Of a stretch of DNA of 64,000 nucleotides, positions 34,803-44,989 are shown one piece after another. The stretch spans positions 161,368,911-161,432,910 of the forward strand of contig OX336399.1 in NCBI GenBank assembly GCA_946902985.2, read 5' to 3'. How positions within the stretch are numbered: the stretch's first letter is position 1; every line of letters begins with the position of its first letter. Source of the stretch: Meconema thalassinum (lineage: Eukaryota; Arthropoda; Insecta; Orthoptera; Tettigoniidae). The notes under the pieces are model-generated. The model was given only the letters and a program-made list of their open reading frames with translations. It did no database searches and was not told where the DNA came from. Both the position numbers and the translations under genes were made by a program.

Positions 34803-37800
34803 TCATGTGTGATATTTTTTTAGATTGGCGGCGTTGAAAGTTCCAATACGTTCTCCAGTTCTGATGTCTTCAATGACATAACTCCCATTATTCAACGGCT
34901 GTCTAACACGACTAGGGCCGTAATACAAGGAAAGAAATTTCCCGTATACGCGGTCAATTGGATTAGAAATTCCGGGTCTCCTTATAAGGATAAGGTCTCC
35001 CTCCTCAAGTGGTTCTCTGAATCTCTGGCATCTTGTTCTCCTCAAGCGTTTGGCAGCTTGTCTGTCTAAAGTATCTCTAGCAGCTAACAGTCTGCTGGCA
35101 TGCGATGGTTGTAAACAAGGTGGATTTACAATCACGCGGTTCCAGACTCTCAGTGGCATCTGGTTTAAATGCAGGACCAAAGGTATTTGACCAGTGCTTT
35201 CATGCACAGTAGAATTAATGCATTTTGCCATCAAAACAAGGACTTCAGTCCATCGCCAGTGTTCCTCCTGACAATACAAACGACAAAATTTTGCAATAGT
35301 GGACATAACGCATTCCGCTGGATTGCTCTCAGGGTGTCTTATTGATGACAAAAGATGACCAATCTCTAGTTCCTCCATAGCGTTGGCGAATTCTGCAGAA
35401 GTATATTGCGATCCGTGGTCAGTTAATAAGAATTGTGGCTTCCCTGCCTCCGGTATCACTTGTCGTCTTATTCGCTGGATAATTTGATGTGCATTAGCCT
35501 TCTGAAAAGGATGGAGCATTGTGTATTTTGTAAACACATCTATGGTGACTACAATGTAACGATTCCCACGACGGGCTTTAGGTATAGGACCGTAAAGATC
35601 TTGTGCGTACAACTCTCTGGGTTGAGTTGGTAGTATAGGTCTAGGTGGTTCTCTCAATAAGTGTGACGTGTATTTGTTCCGCTGGCATGCGTTACAAGCC
35701 CGTAAACACTCTCTGACAGTGGTTCCTAACCTTTTCCAGGTGAACGACTCTTTAATGGTGGCAATGGTCTTGTCCGTTCCACCGTGACCAATAGACAAAT
35801 GTACCATGAGAATGACAGATTCCTGGTACCTTCTGGGAATAACTGCACGCAGTTGGGTGTGATCTTCGTCCACAAAGTTATACAAAACGCGACGGTAAAT
35901 CAGATAGTCATCTGCTATGGCAGCAATCCTTGCATAAACCTCATCCTGAGGATCCATCTTTCGTTCAAGAAATCGAATGATGTGTCTAAGTTCCTCTTCA
36001 CGTCTCTGTCCTTCAGGTAGATAACGAAGTCGGCGAAGGTGTTCTTCGCATTCTCCCTCGATGTCAATGGCATTAATAGAAGTTTCAGGATTCCGGTTGA
36101 GGATGTCGGCCAATACATTCTCTCTGCCTGGTTTGTAAACAATCTCCAGATCGAACTGTTGGAGAAAAAGAGTCCATCTAGTGATCCTGTCACTTGCCAG
36201 TCTTGTTCGTAGGATGAAGGTCAAAGCGTGGTGATCGGTTCTTACGACAATCTTCTGGCCTATCAAAAGTTTCTGCCAGTACTCTAATGCATAGACGACG
36301 GCTAGTGCTTCTATTTCTGTTGTAAAATAGTGAGATTCGTGAGCTCTTAAACGTCTGCTCAAGAAAGCGATGTAGTGACGTTTCTTATCATCGTCCTCCT
36401 GCAATAATATAGCTCCAATACCAATGGCTGATGCATCTGTTTCAAGAATGAAATTGCGTGAATAATCAGGATATTCCAACTGGATAGAATTCGCTAGCAT
36501 CTGCTTAGCCTTCTGGAATGCTGTCTCACACTCATCATTCCAATTCCATCTACAGTTCTTTTTCAGCAGACTTTGAAGTGGTGCAACAGTCTCTGAGTAT
36601 CGCTCACAATGAGCAGCAAAAAAATGTAGTATTCCCAAAAATTGTCTCACGTGCTTCACACGGGTTGGCGTTGGAAAAGCGGCGACAGTTCTGATTTTTG
36701 CTGGATTCGGTCGATATCCATCTCCATTAATAATATGTCCAACAAAATTTACTTCTCTTTGGAGAAATCTGCACTTATCAAACTTGACCTTGAAATTGGC
36801 CTGTCGAAGATTTCCAAAAACAAGGCGTAGGGTAGCCAAATGCTCTTCCTCTGTTTCAGAAGCGATGATTATGTCGTCCACATAACATATTACTTTCTCT
36901 TTTACCTCTGGAGCTATCTTAGCATCTAGTGCTCTAATCAAAGCAGCTCCAGCATTCTTCAAATCAAATGGTAACTTGCAGAAGACATAGGTGGTTTGAT
37001 CAAATAAGAAGCCAGTGTACTTTTGAGTATGCTCGGACAGTTTGATGTGATAATATGATTGTACAAGGTCCAATGATGAGAACATTTTCTTCCCTTTAAA
37101 CTTCCTAAGGATGTCCCTAATCTTAGGCGGTCTGTCGTGCTCGGGAGCCAGGCGTTCGTTTAAAGCCCTTGCGTCGAGGCAAAGCCTCAAACTTCCATCA
37201 ACCTTAACCACAGGTATAATTGGATTCAGAAAAGGAGTCGGTGACTTCTTAATCGTGCCTGCTACTTTCATCTCATGGATCTTCCTTGCAGCTTCCTCGC
37301 GGTGTTTTTCAGCAATCGGGTAAATTTTCTTCTGAAATGGAGAGTCGTCTAATAAAATGAGGTCATATTCATAATTCATAATTTCGCCAGGAGCAGTATC
37401 GAATATGTCCCAATATTCATTTAGTGTAGTAGCCACATTCTCTTGCATGGTTGTGGATATTAATCCTGCCTCTCCGTCGGCATCAAGTGTTTCCTTGCTA
37501 TTAAGTTGCTCGACAACGTCGACTTCGGACAGGAATTCCGGTTCATCTACCACAAGGTTCATCTCTATAGGTTCGATCGGTTTAAATTTGACAGTATTGC
37601 GTCCCATGTCGATAATACCGTCATACTTCCTCATGAAATCAGCCCCTAGTATGACATCATGATGCAAACCTTTCATAACTAAGAATTCGTGCAAATACAC
37701 GTGGCTTGTGATTCTCAATGTGCACAAAACCTGTATCTTGCACGTCACAACCCGGTCAGGTATCACTCCTCTGACACGAATAGCGGAAACAGGCAGCTCT

Positions 37801-39890
37801 GTCACCTCAGAGTTAGCCTTCAACTTAGCATAGCAATCTGCAGAGATTACACTGATCATTGCGCCAGTATCGATCAGAATTATAACACTGCATCCATTGA
37901 GAGTGGCTACTATTTTGGGTAAACGTGTTGGCTCATAACTGTGGTTCGTCGTTCGTCGTTCGTCGAGTAAATCCTGTTGGATGGGCTCCCAGAGTAAAAT
38001 ATCTGCCGTCACTCTGTGCTCAGTCAAACTAGACTGTCTTAATTTTTCGGCGGTTTTTTTTCCTTTGTTGTGACTAGAGGTACCAGGCTGGTTCTGTCCT
38101 GCCCCTGACGTCACATTTCTTTCTTCCCTCGAAGTAGGGTTCCTTTCTCCCTCTTCTCTATTTTGGCTCTCTCTCAATTGCTGGAGGTACTCGCGGCTCT
38201 CGCGCGCTCTCCCTTCCCAGTCACGGTCCGGATGGTAACGTGGATCACGTCCTCGTTGGTAACCTCCGTTATAACTGTAGTCTCGCCGGATCCTTCCTCT
38301 TCCTGACGGACCTTCCTGATTCCCACGACGGTTATTGTCGTGACGACGGTTGTCGCTCGCCCCATTATCGAACCTACTATTCCAATATGTTCTATTGTCT
38401 TCTCTCTGGTTCCTTGAATATGGAGTATTACTCCACTCTCTCCAGTTACGGCGGTATTCATTGTTGTATTCTGGCCGAGGATTCCCAGAGTTCTGTGATG
38501 CTTCTTGTGTCTGGCTAACTTTGTCCACAGTCATGACGTTAACGTGACGCTCTTCACGCCTGTCAACCTTCTGTTGACGGTGAGTTGGAAATTGCTCCGC
38601 GTTAGCATCAAGACGTCGTAATATCTGATCACACTGTTGAAATGTCGTCGCCCCTGCAGCGATTAGTACTCTTTGCACGTCGGCTGGGTATTGCCATACT
38701 ATGGTATTCACTAAATCCTGCTCCGATAAAGGAGGCTGAAGATTTCTCAATTTAGCAAGCTGGGTTGCAAAGTAATTTGCGTAGCGAGTTGGCATGTTGG
38801 AACTGTATCGGCGAGTGTACATTTCAGCCCTTATACTTTGCTGAACGTCACTCGACCAATACGTCCTCAGTAGTGCTTCTTTAAAGTCTTGATACCCGGA
38901 GAATGAATATTTAAAAGCCCGATACCAAGTTGCTGCTTGTCCATCCAGAAGACGTTCAATAACTCGAAGTTCTCTTTCAGGAGTTACGAGTGTGTCTCGT
39001 AAATAGCTCTCGACGTTCGTGAGAAATTCTACAGGAGTCACTCCGCTTCCTGTGCCAGTGAATTTAGCGGGTTGCTCTTCACTTGACCTTATCACTGTGA
39101 CATTACCCTGAGTATTAGCAGTACGGTATGTATTCTGCATGTAGTTGTTTGACGGCGTGTTAGTTTCAGGATCCAGTCTATTTATAGCTGGTCTGAACGG
39201 GTTAGCATCGTAATTTAACGTCTGGCTTGGCGCTGTTGCATTAAACTGCCAAGGTCGTGTATCGGCATGTACACTTGACTGTACATTACTAGTCCAAAAT
39301 TCCGGCGTTTCACGTGTATTTCCCATCGGCGGTTGCAAATCTACTCCCCTCGGAAGTGCTTCTAACCTGTCGAGCCTCTCCTCGATGACTTCTAATTCTT
39401 GTATATTCCTGTTGGCGACTTTGCTCCCTAAATCATTTAGTTGCAACTCGATTCGTTCAACTTTACCTTTGAGATTTTGGTCCACCTCACGAATAGCTGA
39501 TTTGAGGTTACGACTCAACTCGAGCCTATCAATAATCGTTATTTCCTCAATCTTTTTCTGCAATGTTGCAATTTCGCCCTCAACCTGAGATACGCTACTC
39601 TGGATATGGTTGATATCATCCTTGACTCCATTTACATTGGCGTCGACTGTAGTTTTATGCTCCACGAATTCGCCTCTCAACATCATCAGGTCGACTTTGT
39701 GCTCCTCCCTGTGCACATCTACAGTATCACGTAAGCCTGTGACAGTTTCTTTTAGTTCCGCGATGTCTTTCCGGTTAGAATTAAGTTCCTCCCTAACCTC
39801 AAGCATGTTATCCACGATGGTCTTCACGTTGTTATTAACGGCGTTAGCTGCACCTCTCATTAATACCAGTCTTAGGTTCATGGTAGCCAT
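34803..39890 (-). CDS. Fused gag (C-terminal part)-pol frame, unit 3
   Basis: This is a single open frame of 1,695 codons. A net one-base insertion near 38052-38062 (A8 and CCGCC in place of A7 and CGCC, minus strand) joins the gag frame directly to pol (K-G-K-K-T-A-E-K-L-R), abolishing the frameshift step. The frame starts only at an internal Met at 39890, because a one-base deletion in the T run at about 39894-39899 breaks gag upstream. All pol domains are present, but the RT L-P-F-G motif reads L-P-F-D, which probably harms the polymerase. It is best seen as a decaying copy, not an evolved fusion. Confidence 0.9.
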   Translation of the reverse strand: MATMNLRLVLMRGAANAVNNNVKTIVDNMLEVREELNSNRKDIAELKETVTGLRDTVDVHREEHKVDLMMLRGEFVEHKTTVDANVNGVKDDINHIQSSVSQVEGEIATLQKKIEEITIIDRLELSRNLKSAIREVDQNLKGKVERIELQLNDLGSKVANRNIQELEVIEERLDRLEALPRGVDLQPPMGNTRETPEFWTSNVQSSVHADTRPWQFNATAPSQTLNYDANPFRPAINRLDPETNTPSNNYMQNTYRTANTQGNVTVIRSSEEQPAKFTGTGSGVTPVEFLTNVESYLRDTLVTPERELRVIERLLDGQAATWYRAFKYSFSGYQDFKEALLRTYWSSDVQQSIRAEMYTRRYSSNMPTRYANYFATQLAKLRNLQPPLSEQDLVNTIVWQYPADVQRVLIAAGATTFQQCDQILRRLDANAEQFPTHRQQKVDRREERHVNVMTVDKVSQTQEASQNSGNPRPEYNNEYRRNWREWSNTPYSRNQREDNRTYWNSRFDNGASDNRRHDNNRRGNQEGPSGRGRIRRDYSYNGGYQRGRDPRYHPDRDWEGRARESREYLQQLRESQNREEGERNPTSREERNVTSGAGQNQPGTSSHNKGKKTAEKLRQSSLTEHRVTADILLWEPIQQDLLDERRTTNHSYEPTRLPKIVATLNGCSVIILIDTGAMISVISADCYAKLKANSEVTELPVSAIRVRGVIPDRVVTCKIQVLCTLRITSHVYLHEFLVMKGLHHDVILGADFMRKYDGIIDMGRNTVKFKPIEPIEMNLVVDEPEFLSEVDVVEQLNSKETLDADGEAGLISTTMQENVATTLNEYWDIFDTAPGEIMNYEYDLILLDDSPFQKKIYPIAEKHREEAARKIHEMKVAGTIKKSPTPFLNPIIPVVKVDGSLRLCLDARALNERLAPEHDRPPKIRDILRKFKGKKMFSSLDLVQSYYHIKLSEHTQKYTGFLFDQTTYVFCKLPFDLKNAGAALIRALDAKIAPEVKEKVICYVDDIIIASETEEEHLATLRLVFGNLRQANFKVKFDKCRFLQREVNFVGHIINGDGYRPNPAKIRTVAAFPTPTRVKHVRQFLGILHFFAAHCERYSETVAPLQSLLKKNCRWNWNDECETAFQKAKQMLANSIQLEYPDYSRNFILETDASAIGIGAILLQEDDDKKRHYIAFLSRRLRAHESHYFTTEIEALAVVYALEYWQKLLIGQKIVVRTDHHALTFILRTRLASDRITRWTLFLQQFDLEIVYKPGRENVLADILNRNPETSINAIDIEGECEEHLRRLRYLPEGQRREEELRHIIRFLERKMDPQDEVYARIAAIADDYLIYRRVLYNFVDEDHTQLRAVIPRRYQESVILMVHLSIGHGGTDKTIATIKESFTWKRLGTTVRECLRACNACQRNKYTSHLLREPPRPILPTQPRELYAQDLYGPIPKARRGNRYIVVTIDVFTKYTMLHPFQKANAHQIIQRIRRQVIPEAGKPQFLLTDHGSQYTSAEFANAMEELEIGHLLSSIRHPESNPAECVMSTIAKFCRLYCQEEHWRWTEVLVLMAKCINSTVHESTGQIPLVLHLNQMPLRVWNRVIVNPPCLQPSHASRLLAARDTLDRQAAKRLRRTRCQRFREPLEEGDLILIRRPGISNPIDRVYGKFLSLYYGPSRVRQPLNNGSYVIEDIRTGERIGTFNAANLKKYHT

Positions 39891-40516
39891 ATCCTTTTTA
39901 CGTTGTCCATAAAACCTTCTACGTGATTCAGCCTAGTCCCAAATTCTTCTCTGGTGTGCTCGATATCAGCTTGGACGTCTAACTGTACTTTATTTATAGC
40001 GGTCTGAATTTGAGCCGTGTGCTCCTCGAGTCGGGTTTGCACATCCTGTCTTGCCCTATTCATTTCTTCCGTTAATGTGTCTACGCGCTGGCTTGCCTCC
40101 TGGTGGTGACGAATCACGTCTATCCTTACCGCTGCCAAACCTGCCGTTAAGTCATTTTTCGCTTCTACCCTGTACGAGTCCATTTCGGCCCTGACCTTCG
40201 TTAGATCGGTCCTAACGTCTTTAACAGTACGGGTGTTTATCTATAAATCTAAACGTACTTCATTAATTGATTGGGTATTTACCTCAAGGTTCTGCCTGAC
40301 ATTGTCAACAGACTGAGTGTTTATCTCGAGGTTCTGCCTGACCTGGTCCACATGACCATTTACATCACCTACTTCCTGTCTAACATTGTCAATAGCTTGT
40401 GAATTAACCTCTAAGGCTTGTGTATTCACACTCAAGTCACTAGTAAGTTGTTGGAGGTTAGCGTTGACACCTGCCAACATCTCAGCGAACACTCTGCGAA
40501 TCATATCCTCATCCAT
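39878..40516 (-). pseudogene. gag: N-terminal gag of unit 3, broken
   Basis: This is the start of gag in unit 3, co-linear with 20020 in unit 1. It has two lesions: a Glu codon changed to TAG at 40241-40243 (about residue 92), and a one-base deletion at about 39894-39899 that shifts the frame into a short dead end. The segment after the second lesion continues inside the frame 34803-39890. With these breaks the unit cannot make full-length Gag. Confidence 0.9.
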
Positions 40517-41092
40517 TTGACAAGAATTTATATTGAGAGAAACGAGGGATCAATCATGATGGAAACTTACAGCTATGATAGTAACGTGGTGGTATAAAGC
40601 TTGTTTCGACTTAATAAATATCACGAGTACAGCTGGAGTATGCAAACTAAGTGCTTCTACATTTACTAATACAACGGTGAGCAAAGCAAAGTATTACATT
40701 TACTTAGGATGAGGCATCATCTAAGAAAAACCCTATCTTTCATTTATTCAATATAAAAACCTCACCCCATGGTCTTCTATCAAATATGAATGCCATGCGG
40801 TCTATTGATATGCAGTACGACTTTCTAAGTTCGTCCCAGTCCTGTCAATTTACCATTATTCAAATATTAAGATTCTCCTAAATATCGGCACAAGAAAATA
40901 TACAGGGCGCCATCTGATGATCACCATGTTGACATCTGGCTCCATGTATAGGGAGTCAATCAATGTGTTACCATGTCAACGTCTCTCCCCACGTATAGGG
41001 AGCCAATTTATGTGCGACCTATACGTCGGTTTCCACGTTAACACCGTGCACCATGTCAACTTCGTAGCCCCATTAGTTGGGCCGCCATTTTA

Positions 41093-44000
41093 TGTGACCG
41101 TCAGCCGGGTGGCAACGGCACATATTTGTGAGTGACCTTCAGAAGTCCTCCGGTAAAGCTGTTGGGATAGCCAACAACCGCGATGACTCTCCTAACATCT
41201 CCCCCGTCGGACCTTTAAAAGTTTGCCGTGAGGATCAGGTGAACTTCCTAACAATAGGCCAATGCGGCACGAGGTTCTATAGTCCACGGGGAGCGTGGTA
41301 CATGGTTGCGATGGTCAAAGACGGCCTAAGGAAAGGTTCACCTCAAAAACTAGACTGTGAAATTAAACATCCAGGCTTATGTAAAACACCGTGAAAATTT
41401 ATTGTAGATTTCCACAAACCCCTATCCTAGTTCGGAGGGTTATATTCGGCTAATCCGCAAGCTAAAAGTTAATGATAATAAAAGTTCAAGTCCCTAACAA
41501 TGAAGTTACATTAACCCTCGCGAAAGATCTAATACACAATAAGTAAGCAACAGCAACAACGCCGGGTAAATGGTACGACGCAAAATCCCTAATACAAGTT
41601 ACATGATCAAGCTAATATGAAGTTACATTTAAGTGAAGGAGCAAAGCAAAGCTAAGTTATGGTGGTACCATTTCCATATTTACATTTAACTTTTCTAGCT
41701 AAGTCCTATCAGTTAACATTCAAAGTTACGGCGGTGACGTCCGTAATAGCAAAACAGTTACAATACAAAGCTAAGTGTACAGCCATTTAAAAACAATTAA
41801 TCTAATCAACAATCATGTGCTAAATAGCACGCAATAAAGGTAACATGGGGAAAAATACAGTTTCATGACATCAATAATTATAGTACAACACAGTTTTTAT
41901 TATAATGCCTTCCTGCCCCATGGTTAACTCTTTGTAAACCATTGTCATCTAGCTTGATAGTAATGTCGGTGATAGCGTAGTTAAAACCACGTCTGACAAT
42001 CACATGGCCTGCGCTCCACACACTATGAACTAATGGTTCATGTGTGCGCCAGGTCACAACAAAAATGTCTACAGTCTTCGTCGTTTCCAATAAAGGAAAT
42101 CCCTTCATCTGCACGGCCATGTCAGCAGGTTCAAATGTAAGAATGTCAAAGTTTAAATGGAAACAATATGTTAGTTAGATCTTGTTTAAAACAATTATGC
42201 GGATGATGTTTATTATGTCGGTTTATGTTCCTTCCGTAGGTTTATGGCGTATTCTGACAAATGCCTGACAAGGAATAGTCTTCTAAAGATCATTCTCCCG
42301 CAGCAAAACATCGACTCAATAGTCGGAAAACTCAACGAGCAAACTCGGCTCGGACTCACAATAACACGAGTTATCAGCGGTAAATACCTCGCTTTCAACA
42401 ACTCTCATAATAATGCCTCATAACAACAACAGATGCGTGACTTACAACAATGGCACGTCTTACTCACTCAAGGCACATAATATCATGGGTTACCTGCGGC
42501 AAAAACCTCGCATTTAATAACCAAATTGCCTTCATTATAATTTGCCTCTCTCAAGAGGATCGCCAACAATGCATAAAGAAACCTGACAACCCTGGACATG
42601 TCGAAATGACATTCCTCGCAGCAAAATATCTAACTAACAGTATGAAAATCCAAGAAAAACAAATGAACAAAAATACAGTAAGAAACACTGGGTTTCATGA
42701 GCAATAGCTGCTTTGAAAGAAAGAGATGAATGAAATCAACATTCTGTCCTATGTTATCGTAGTTCTGTCTCGCTTTCAAGCATTTGTTTTCAAGGTTACT
42801 GGGTCAACAAACCAGTTTATTGGTGACAACTTCACAAATTGCAGTCCTTCACTGACCACATTTTTCAACAGGCAAGGCCGGCTAGTTTTAACATTATATA
42901 ATACCGTAATATTTGGCCTTGTCATTCTTAGCATATGCTTGGTTCAAAAACCTTATAGAATCCGTGTGCTAAACACGTTACAATTTAAATGTACAATAAC
43001 GTATCGCAGTCCTTCATTTCAAAGAATAGTAAATCACAGACATAACAGCATGTCTCACGAGCTTCTTTGCTCATCAAAGATATAACACTTATTAAGTTCT
43101 CAGTATAACATTAACACCTGTGTCCTCATGACAGAAACAAAGTAGTAACAAATTGATAAATATGGCACAGATCTGCAACTCTAGACCTGCATAATGATGC
43201 GATAGTGCACTTAGTTCGATGCTTGACATCTACACTTTCTCCAAAATAATAAATCTGTCAGTATTTGACTATAAATTGGCTTCTGAGCGCTTTCAAAAAT
43301 GAAAATACAGCATATTTTTATAAAACTGGAAACTACAGTTGGTTTCCTAACGATACGACCTATCTAACGAGGTCATAAGTCTCAACAGACTGGTTGCAAA
43401 GATTGCAGTTAAATAAAGTGACGATGGCATCTGAATGAAACCACAGATAAATATCCTACACATGGCTGAGCAAAATAGCTGCAAATGATTACAGTCATGT
43501 TTGGCAGTGGGTCGGCTATAACGTGGTACGACGTCCATCAGGACGGCACCAGGGTTAACCAAAACTGGTCTACCCCACAGGGTGACTCACAATGACTGAA
43601 ATAAACAACAATTATACTAATTACAACCCTACCTAGCAAATGGCTGACACATAAGTGCGGTTGATTCACAAAAAAAACTACGATATCTAAATATACCACC
43701 GCGGACTATTACAAAAGAAAAGGTGCCCAAACTCACGACTTTTGGTAGCTCTCACATCGGCTCAGACATTCATCGACCAGGGTCGCTAAAAACTCTGCTT
43801 GGCTCTCCAGCATGGTCCTGTCCTCCACGGATTCACCAATCTGTACCTCCCAAGCAACCAGGGTTCGTTCGCCTCCGGATGATGGTCTCCCAAAAAGTTC
43901 TGGAATGTGCCTGGAAGTCGGCATCCACGTTCCTTCGTCTGCGTCCTCGGCATCCTGACGTTCCATCAAGCTGGTGGTCTCCATCACGACGTCCCCCTCA

Positions 44001-44985
44001 TACCGGAATGGTATTAGCCCATAATCGTCTTCTTCACCATGGCGTGGAAAAGTTCAATGTCTTGCATGATGTCGAAAATGTCGAAATATCTCGTTCCTCT
44101 CGGCGTTTTGGCGTGATTATTGTGGACGATGCAAATAATAGTGTTCTCCACAGTATTTTGTAGTTTTCAGCCTGTTGATCCTCAAGATTCAACACGATGC
44201 GATGCTTTGCTTGTTAGCACGTGCAATTGTATCACGTTTTATCAATCACGTGGCATCCGCGATAAAATTGATATTTTCAATTCAGAATTTCCGTAGCAAT
44301 AATGTTGTGATCGTTGGCAGTAATAATCACGTCGTCTTGGCACAATTATCAGACGATAACTCTTATATTTTCGGCGTGGCACTTTGCCCTTCCACTTACA
44401 CGTGGGAAAAATATCTGGCGTATGGCACCAATTACAGTTTGTAGAAAATATTGCCTAATATGGCCTTTCGTAGAACAATAATATGTCCACAATGTGTGAC
44501 AACGTTAGTATAGTTATTTTCAACACACGATGCAGTCGGATGCTCACTTGAGCACAAAAATATTTATAATGTCCACGTCGCGACGGACGGATACTCGAAA
44601 CACGCCTGTCTGGCGTCAGATCTCCAGATGTAGTGTCGTCACTGACTTTCACTCGGAAGTAGCTCGCCAAAACGAAGTCATTGAGCGACTACTTTCATAG
44701 CTCCTTGCGTATCTGCAAGTGTTATACCTTACCAAAAACGTAATAATCATTCACCAAAATGATTCAATAATACAGAATGACGAATTAGAATATTCTGAGT
44801 CTTATGAAAGGATAAAAGTGATTAACAAGACCTCCAAAGTCAAAAATGCAATTGAGCGCTACTTCAAAGAGTATAGCATGAGCTCTCTGCTCCACGTGGT
44901 ATTCTGGGTATGTTCAAAAGTACTACATCCCATAATAATTATTCCGTCACAAAAATATCACATGAACCATAGCTCAGCGGGTTCA
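41093..44985 (-). repeat. LTR4 (outer 5' LTR), 3,893 bp
   Basis: The rightmost LTR in the array and 5' LTR of unit 3. It ends GGGTTCA directly before the target duplication GTAT (44986-44989). Two small deletions make it two bases shorter than LTR2 and LTR3, one of them in the T run near 43315. It would hold the promoter for unit 3 and transcribe leftward. Confidence 0.95.
43733..43987 (-). CDS. Small open frame inside LTR4 (hypothetical)
   Basis: Same 84-codon frame, with Asp-to-Glu and Phe-to-Leu changes compared with LTR1. It is open throughout. See the LTR1 entry for its features. Confidence 0.2.
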   Translation of the reverse strand: MMETTSLMERQDAEDADEGTWMPTSRHIPELFGRPSSGGERTLVAWEVQIGESVEDRTMLESQAEFLATLVDECLSRCESYQKS

Positions 44986-44989
44986 GTAT

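Larger units (their letters stand above)
10146..44985 (-). mobile_element. Tandem Ty3/Gypsy-type LTR retrotransposon array (4 LTRs, 3 internal regions)
   Basis: The layout is LTR1 10146-14243, internal 14244-20596, LTR2 20597-24491, internal 24492-30844, LTR3 30845-34739, internal 34740-41092, LTR4 41093-44985. The period is 10,248 bases. Each LTR begins TGTGACCG and ends GGGTTCA on the plus strand (TG...CA ends). The array as a whole is flanked by GTAT at 10142-10145 and 44986-44989, while the inner LTR junctions have no duplication. This shows one integration followed by tandem growth, for example recombination with a one-LTR circle or unequal crossing over between LTRs. The elements read on the minus strand. 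There is no env: pol ends 63 bases before the 3' LTR. Ty3/Gypsy is assigned from the domain order protease-RT-RNase H-integrase. An Osvaldo/Ulysses-like placement is only a guess from the long LTRs. Confidence 0.95.

Noticed and set aside
10146..44985. Array as an assembly artefact
   Set aside because: Units differ by the SINE, gag lesions and many single bases, so they are not one sequence copied; long reads would still be decisive.
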